Below the pieces are notes generated by a model. The model searched no databases and was not told the DNA's origin. It saw only the letters and a program-made list of their open reading frames with translations. A DNA stretch of 14,644 nucleotides from Ettlia oleoabundans (Eukaryota; Chlorophyta; Chlorophyceae; Chlamydomonadales): positions 1-14,644 of the forward strand of contig JAAMXP010000429.1 in the NCBI GenBank assembly GCA_019693395.1, written 5' to 3'. Within the stretch, counting starts at the first letter, position 1; each line of letters starts with the position of its first letter. Below are positions 10,155-14,644 of this stretch, piece by piece. The translations under genes were made by a program, and so were the position numbers.

Positions 10155-10669
10155 CTGCTGCAGATTTTGGCAGGATACAAGCGATATAGCATATGCTGAT
10201 GAGTTGATCCTGCCAGCACAGGATAGAAAATTCGTCCTACCGTGCAGAGGGCCTGTCCTGCTGCTGTGCAAGGAAGCTTAATCGCCGCTGTGTCGCCCGC
10301 TGCTCCTTCCGCCATAGGTGAAGGGGGCGGGGCCAGGTCGCAGCTCTGCTCGGCAACGCAAATGCGGCAGTGCGTCGCCTGTGCTCCCCGCCGTCCTACC
10401 GTCCCAGCTGCCAATGGGGCGGAGGAGCTTGGACTGGACACCTACCAACAGTGTTGCACTGGTGCGTCCGCTTGGACAGCCCAACATTGCCCTCCTAGTT
10501 TGCATGCTCTACAAGGTACGAAACATGCAGGCTTGACCGAAACAGTGGAATTGAGGTATTGCAGCCCGCTGGCTGACGCCAGCTCAGCAGTGCCCTCACC
10601 TGGCAAATCTACCTTGGCAATGCAGATCAGAAATGCGGTACCGTCGTCTCGGCCTCGCACCATCCTTCA
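10155..10669. promoter_or_regulatory. Divergent intergenic region between VTE6 and the F-box gene
   Basis: This 515-base region separates the start codons of two genes pointing away from each other, so it is the likely shared promoter region. It contains GC-box-like GGGGGCGGGGCC at 10323-10334 and CCAATGGGGCGG at 10411-10422 (a CCAAT box abutting a GC box). No clear TATA box sits at a good distance from either start. No coding sequence is supported here. Confidence 0.5.
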
Positions 10670-12327
10670 ATGCAGCTGACTAAGTTGACTGGCGATGTGA
10701 TCGAGAGAATGGCCGCATCGCTTGACACCCGCAGCAGGCAAGAGCACTTCGCTGCTTGGTCGCCTGTCCCTGGTGCACAGGTTCGGGCAAGCGGAAAGCT
10801 CAGCGCCAAATCACCGCAGATGGCGAGAGCCGGCCCAATCCGCGGGATGCAGCCGGCCGGCCGGTCAGCTGGGGACAGCCGCTCAGTAGTGGCGGGGGTT
10901 GCGGATGGCAAGCTCGTGCTTCTGTGGTCCCTTTCTCAATGCCTCACACGTCAAGCAACCCCGTGCACTGCAGGTTACAGCTATTGGCCACCTGCAAGCG
11001 GTTTCGTGCGCTGCTCCACAGCAGCACTACATAGTGGGCCAACCTGGTTGTTCGGTCCAATGACAAATGCAAGCTGCCCAGCCTCTCTGCCGTCCTGTCC
11101 ACCGGTCAAAAACACGTGCGGCGGTGGTGCTGCTGCTGAGAGGCAATGCAATTGGCGATCGGTATACTGGTGACGCCACGACTTGTTTCATGTACAAGAG
11201 CCAGTATATGACGAGACTGATATTCAAGTGTGTGCTCTGGGGGAGTGGGTAGAGAGGGTGCCTGGGTGCAGCACTGGGGTAATGGCGTGATTGAACACAT
11301 TTTTGCATGACATTGTTGGGCCCTGTACCCCTTGGTAAATTCCAAAATGCGCTCAATGTCTCATCCTGCTTGCAAATAGGCGGCACTGGCGTCTGCTGTG
11401 CTTGTCGGGCGTCAGTTGGAGACGCCTTGTCGCCGGCTCTGTTGGCAGCAACCCAGCTGGGCAGTCTAGATCTAACTAATCACGACCTGGAAAACTGCGC
11501 CATCATTGAACAGCTCATCGGCCTGACCAAGCTACATATTAACAGCGGGGAAGCAGCAGACTTCCCGCTTTGCATCGGCAGATTGTCCCAGCTGCGGGAG
11601 CTTGTGAGTAGCGCAGTGCAGACTTGCTAAATGAACATTTGGATGGATAAATACAGACTACAATAGCTGATTTGCAGCTGCTGCTGTTATACAGGTAGCG
11701 GGGAGATATGCATGCTTCAGGACCAATCTGGCGTCTTCGCTCCCTGCTCTCATAAGCCTAGAATCAGCTGCCATGCCGCTGGAGCTGGCGATCTCTGCAC
11801 GCACAGCGCTCTCAGCACTACCCTTAGAAAGCCTGTGTCTGGAGGCAGCATGTTTGCGTGGTGCATGAATGCTGGAGCTTCTGTATCCTTTCTCGCGATG
11901 GGTGGACCTCCTGAGATGGCTGCCCTCGTCCGTGGAAGCCTTACACTTGGGCAGGCATGCGACAGAGTACCTGCCAGTAACAAGGCAGCGGCTGAGCAGG
12001 TGCATGCAGTGCTGGCGGGGCGTGGCATTTCGCAGTTTGGAGACGAAGACAGTTGGTTCGCAGCACATGATGCGCCTGCGTGCTGCAAACCGCTGGCAGG
12101 CCTGGAGTGAGTGCAAGACCCCAGCATTAGGCCTTGATCCTGGAAGTCAGCCACCTCAGCCTTGGTACTTGCCTTATTACAGTATTTAAACCTTGGCGTC
12201 CTCAATTGCAGTTTTCCTTAGGGGCCTCCCCGTTGAAAAGGGGTTTTGTGCAGGGTGTAATAATATGCGATGGCGCACACATAGTTCGATCCCTGACGTG
12301 CTTCAGCACCTTCGAAGATCTGGATGA
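10670..12327 (+). CDS. F-box / leucine-rich-repeat protein, exon model incomplete
   Basis: F-box proteins usually pair a substrate with an SCF ubiquitin ligase through Skp1; the target here is unknown. Exon 1 (10670-10737) starts MQLTKLTGDVIERMAASLD. It joins exon 2 (from 10974, probably to 11033), LQLLATCKRFRALLHSSTT, giving a full F-box pattern; the donor is AGCAG/GCAAGA, a GC donor in matching phase 2. The stretch 11034-11379 is unresolved; it may hold an exon with KLPSLSAVLS. Exon 11380-11603 has LGSLDLTNHDLENC and IGRLSQLREL, leucine-rich-repeat-like. Exon 11695-12106 continues with SLPALISL and PLESLCLEAAC, hits an in-frame TGA at 11866-11868, then resumes with WLPSSVEALHLG. A last exon 12212-12327 is possible through donor TGGA/GTGAGT; otherwise the frame ends at 12187-12189. 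Gene or recent pseudogene is undecided. Confidence 0.6.
12256..12260 (+). terminator. Possible TGTAA polyadenylation signal of the F-box gene
   Basis: TGTAA on the plus strand lies about 67 bases past the stop at 12187-12189. That distance suits the alternative model in which the F-box/LRR reading frame ends there. If the spliced last exon 12212-12327 is real, this motif is coding and not a signal. Confidence 0.35.
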
Positions 12328-12367
12328 ACTGATTGGTAAAGGAGAGGAAGCAGGTAGGGAAGTGCTG

Positions 12368-14540
12368 CTATCGTGCTGAGCTGCTGCTGCCAGCCGGTGC
12401 TGCATCGCCTTCCTTTTTGCCGCCTGGGCCAAACAGGGCAGCAACCTCTAGCGCTTGCTGCTCTGCAGCCAGCGGGAGGGATGGAGGACTTTTCGTCAGC
12501 GATGCGCACCACAGCACACGAGGGCAAAATATATATATATATATATATATATGAAAAGTGAAAAATTAAGTGAGAAAAAAGTGAAGTTTGCATACCAGCA
12601 GCCGCACCTGTACTGGGGAGGACCTGCTTTGGCGGAAGAAGGTTGCCGGCAGCATCCCGGCGCAGGTCGACTTGGAACACTGCAAGATGTAGGGGACATG
12701 GCGGCAACGAGACTCGCTATGAATGTTGATTTGGACGAGATGTAGCCGAGGGTTGTCTACAAGCACTCGCACGGTGCCAATGGATGTTGCTGTGCAGCTG
12801 GAAATTCAAGAGCATATGGCCTGCCCGGCACTAAAACCCATTGCAAGCATTACGTTACGGAATGCAACGGCAGAAATGCAACTGCAGCACCCAACTCACG
12901 GAAGTTCATGGTGTTTGTGACCTCGCTGCTCAGGCGCTCCGGCTGCGTGACTGAGGCCTCAACCCGCAGGTGCACCATGCCCTGCACAGCATGTACGGCA
13001 CAGCGCGGCTATGAGCATGGCAACGCGGCATGTCACAGGATAAGCATGCTGCAACATAAGGTTGCCTAAGTGATGAAGGTCTGACCCGGGATAGCAGGCT
13101 GTGTCACTGAAAGCTGGTGTAAGCTGCCGGCTTATTCACAATTCTCCAAACAACTCGACACTCATGGACTACAACAGCAGTACTGCTGCCGCTTACCTGG
13201 CCTGGTGCATCAGGTAGGGCCCAGGTGCGGGTCACCCAAGATTTAAAGCGGATGAGGTCACCCACATTCACCGGGCGCCTGAATGTGATGCGATCCACCT
13301 CCACTGCAGGGAGCACCCGAGTAATCATACAAAGCAAGACAGCTTCTAGGGAAGAAAGCATAAGAGAGCATTGAAAGGATTGATGCCAGCAGAGCTCTTG
13401 TTACAAGCGAGCCGGCAGGGGCAGGGGCATCAGGCCTGGCTGCTGCCGGCACCGCAGCTGTGCTGTAGTTGCCCTCAAAAAGTTGCTAACACTCTGCTGA
13501 GCCACTCAGGCGACCGCCAAGCACAGAGCTGCTTGCCTGTTGCTGGTCGGCAGCCGGCAAAGAGGTAAGCGGTGGAATGCGCCAGCTCAAAGGCACGCCT
13601 GCAGCGAGAGAGGGGTTGGGATGGATGAAACGCGCAGGAACAGGAGTGTGCGCCGCATTGCGTTGCGCTGTGCCATGCGGTGCTGTGTGGTTCTGTGTTC
13701 TGCCGTGCTGGGGTGTGTAAAAGGATGGGGCACATCCACAAGCATCAGAGCTGCCAAGAAGGAGAAAGGACGATCGTATAGAGCCTGCCCACCACCCTTG
13801 TCAGCCCACCCACATTCACATTGCCTAGAACTGCCACCCCACGCACCGCATGAGGAAGCCGCCAAAAATGCGGCCATGCATGTTGCGCTGCTGCGGCTGG
13901 CAGGTGAATGTGTTCTCCAGCGAAGTGTCGTCCATCAACAGCAGGTTGGCATCTGCATGAATTGGGCAAGCAACACGGCAGCCAGGTGCCCATCCCCACT
14001 AACGACAGGCTGCAACAGCAGTGCCGGACACAGCCCAGCCCATGCCTGTTCAGCAGCATGCGGATGTTGGCCTGCCTTCAATCGGCTGGTAGCATGCACA
14101 AATGCTGCAACAGAGATTAGAACAAGGTAACATGCCAAGAAGCAGCTGACCTGCAAGCGCCGGAAGGTCCCGTTTGGTTTTAGCGGCTGCCAGAAGCTCT
14201 GCTGCCCACTGCTCCGCTTCAGGGCTCACTACAAGCAGGGGGGGTGCTGGGTTGGGGTGGGTGGGCACACAGCAGATTTGCCCTCGACACGGGATAACGA
14301 CTCGAAACCAAGGACCTTCAACAACCGCTAGCAGGCAGCTGCAGCAGGATCGCGAACTGCGAACCCACAGCATACCAGCAGGAGCCATGGCAGGCACCAA
14401 AGTCTTATACAGCAACTGGATGACGAGCATAATCGGCACGCACCGTGCTGCACTTTCTTGCCGCCCCCTTCCTCGCTGCGCTTGCGAGCTGCTTTCCGAG
14501 CCTGGTTGATTTGCCGCCGCTGCTCAAAGAGCTCTTTGTC
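12368..14540 (-). CDS. ACOT9-like acyl-CoA thioesterase, C-terminal half (copy A), 5' end outside window
   Basis: Paralogue of copy B. Exons seen: 14540-14444, 14228-14151, 13952-13847, 13598-13537, 13303-13197, 12981-12900, 12679-12608 and 12462-12368, 232 residues ending in SSSSAR and a TAG stop. They cover the charged linker (EQRRQINQARKAARKR) and the second hotdog: MDDTSLENTF, NMHGRIFGGFLMRRAFELA, LFAGCRP, FRRPVNVGDLIRFKSW, SVTQPERLSSEVTNT. The first hotdog and N-terminus lie beyond the right edge. Three consecutive exons have exactly the lengths of copy B (106, 62 and 107 bases). The 13537 donor is best read as GC (ACAG/GCAAGC), which keeps family spacing; a poorer GT site 14 bases on would add five residues. 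The C-terminal tail is longer than in copy B. It converges with the F-box gene, leaving about 40-180 bases between stops. Confidence 0.88.
12529..12552. repeat. (AT)12 microsatellite
   Basis: Twelve AT units lie in the last intron (12463-12607) of thioesterase copy A, in otherwise GC-rich sequence. No function is implied. Confidence 0.97.
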
Positions 14541-14644
14541 CTGCAAGTCAAAGGCCCAAGGAAAGATTGCAAGGAAGGTCTGACGGCTGCGCGACAAGGG
14601 AGTTGATCAAGGTTCAGTTGTCCACAGATGAGACTGAGGAGAAC

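Noticed and set aside
10590..10640. Minus-strand IAKVDLP, similar to AKAKVDLPALA of the thioesterase; plus-strand PGKSTLA, similar to a P-loop
   Set aside because: The matches are too short, no adjacent exon fits, and no P-loop ATPase context follows.
11712..12110. A 132-codon plus-strand frame overlapping the F-box/LRR exon
   Set aside because: It is in a different frame from the leucine-rich-repeat pattern and has no domain I recognise.

Overview
This looks like nuclear DNA of a eukaryote, most likely a green alga of the Trebouxiophyceae (Coccomyxa-like). Genes are cut into many short exons (about 50-210 bases) separated by introns of about 110-390 bases. The proteins resemble plant and algal families, including a plastid tocopherol-pathway kinase, and base composition is moderately GC-rich. 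No bacterial operon, ribosome binding site, CRISPR array, RNA gene or intact mobile element was seen. The lineage is inferred from protein resemblance, not from a search. Exon models were built by hand from splice sites, reading phase and remembered family conservation.

Layout, left to right. (1) Minus strand, 14-2967 and running off the left edge: a two-domain protein with a CinA/PncC-like N-terminus and a nucleotidylyltransferase C-terminus (family of Arabidopsis At2g01220). (2) 2968-3774: no supported gene. (3) Minus, 3775-7933: complete ACOT9-like double-hotdog acyl-CoA thioesterase, about 15 exons (copy B). (4) Plus, 8215-8303: relic of an F-box gene. (5) Minus, 8436-10154: complete VTE6-type (DUF92) phytyl-phosphate kinase, six exons, about 296 residues. 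(6) 10155-10669: divergent intergenic region. (7) Plus, 10670 to about 12327: F-box/leucine-rich-repeat gene, partly resolved, with an in-frame TGA. (8) Minus, 12368-14540 and running off the right edge: C-terminal half of a second ACOT9-like thioesterase (copy A).

The strongest unusual signal is splicing. Six of about 36 inferred introns are best explained as GC-AG introns. At two homologous introns of the thioesterase paralogues, one copy has GT and the other GC, in opposite directions. Copy B also has a duplicated, phase-matched 5' exon, and one intron lies 26 bases away from its counterpart in copy A. The genes do not form an obvious pathway. Thioesterase plus F-box pairs flank VTE6 on both sides, which suggests local segmental duplication.
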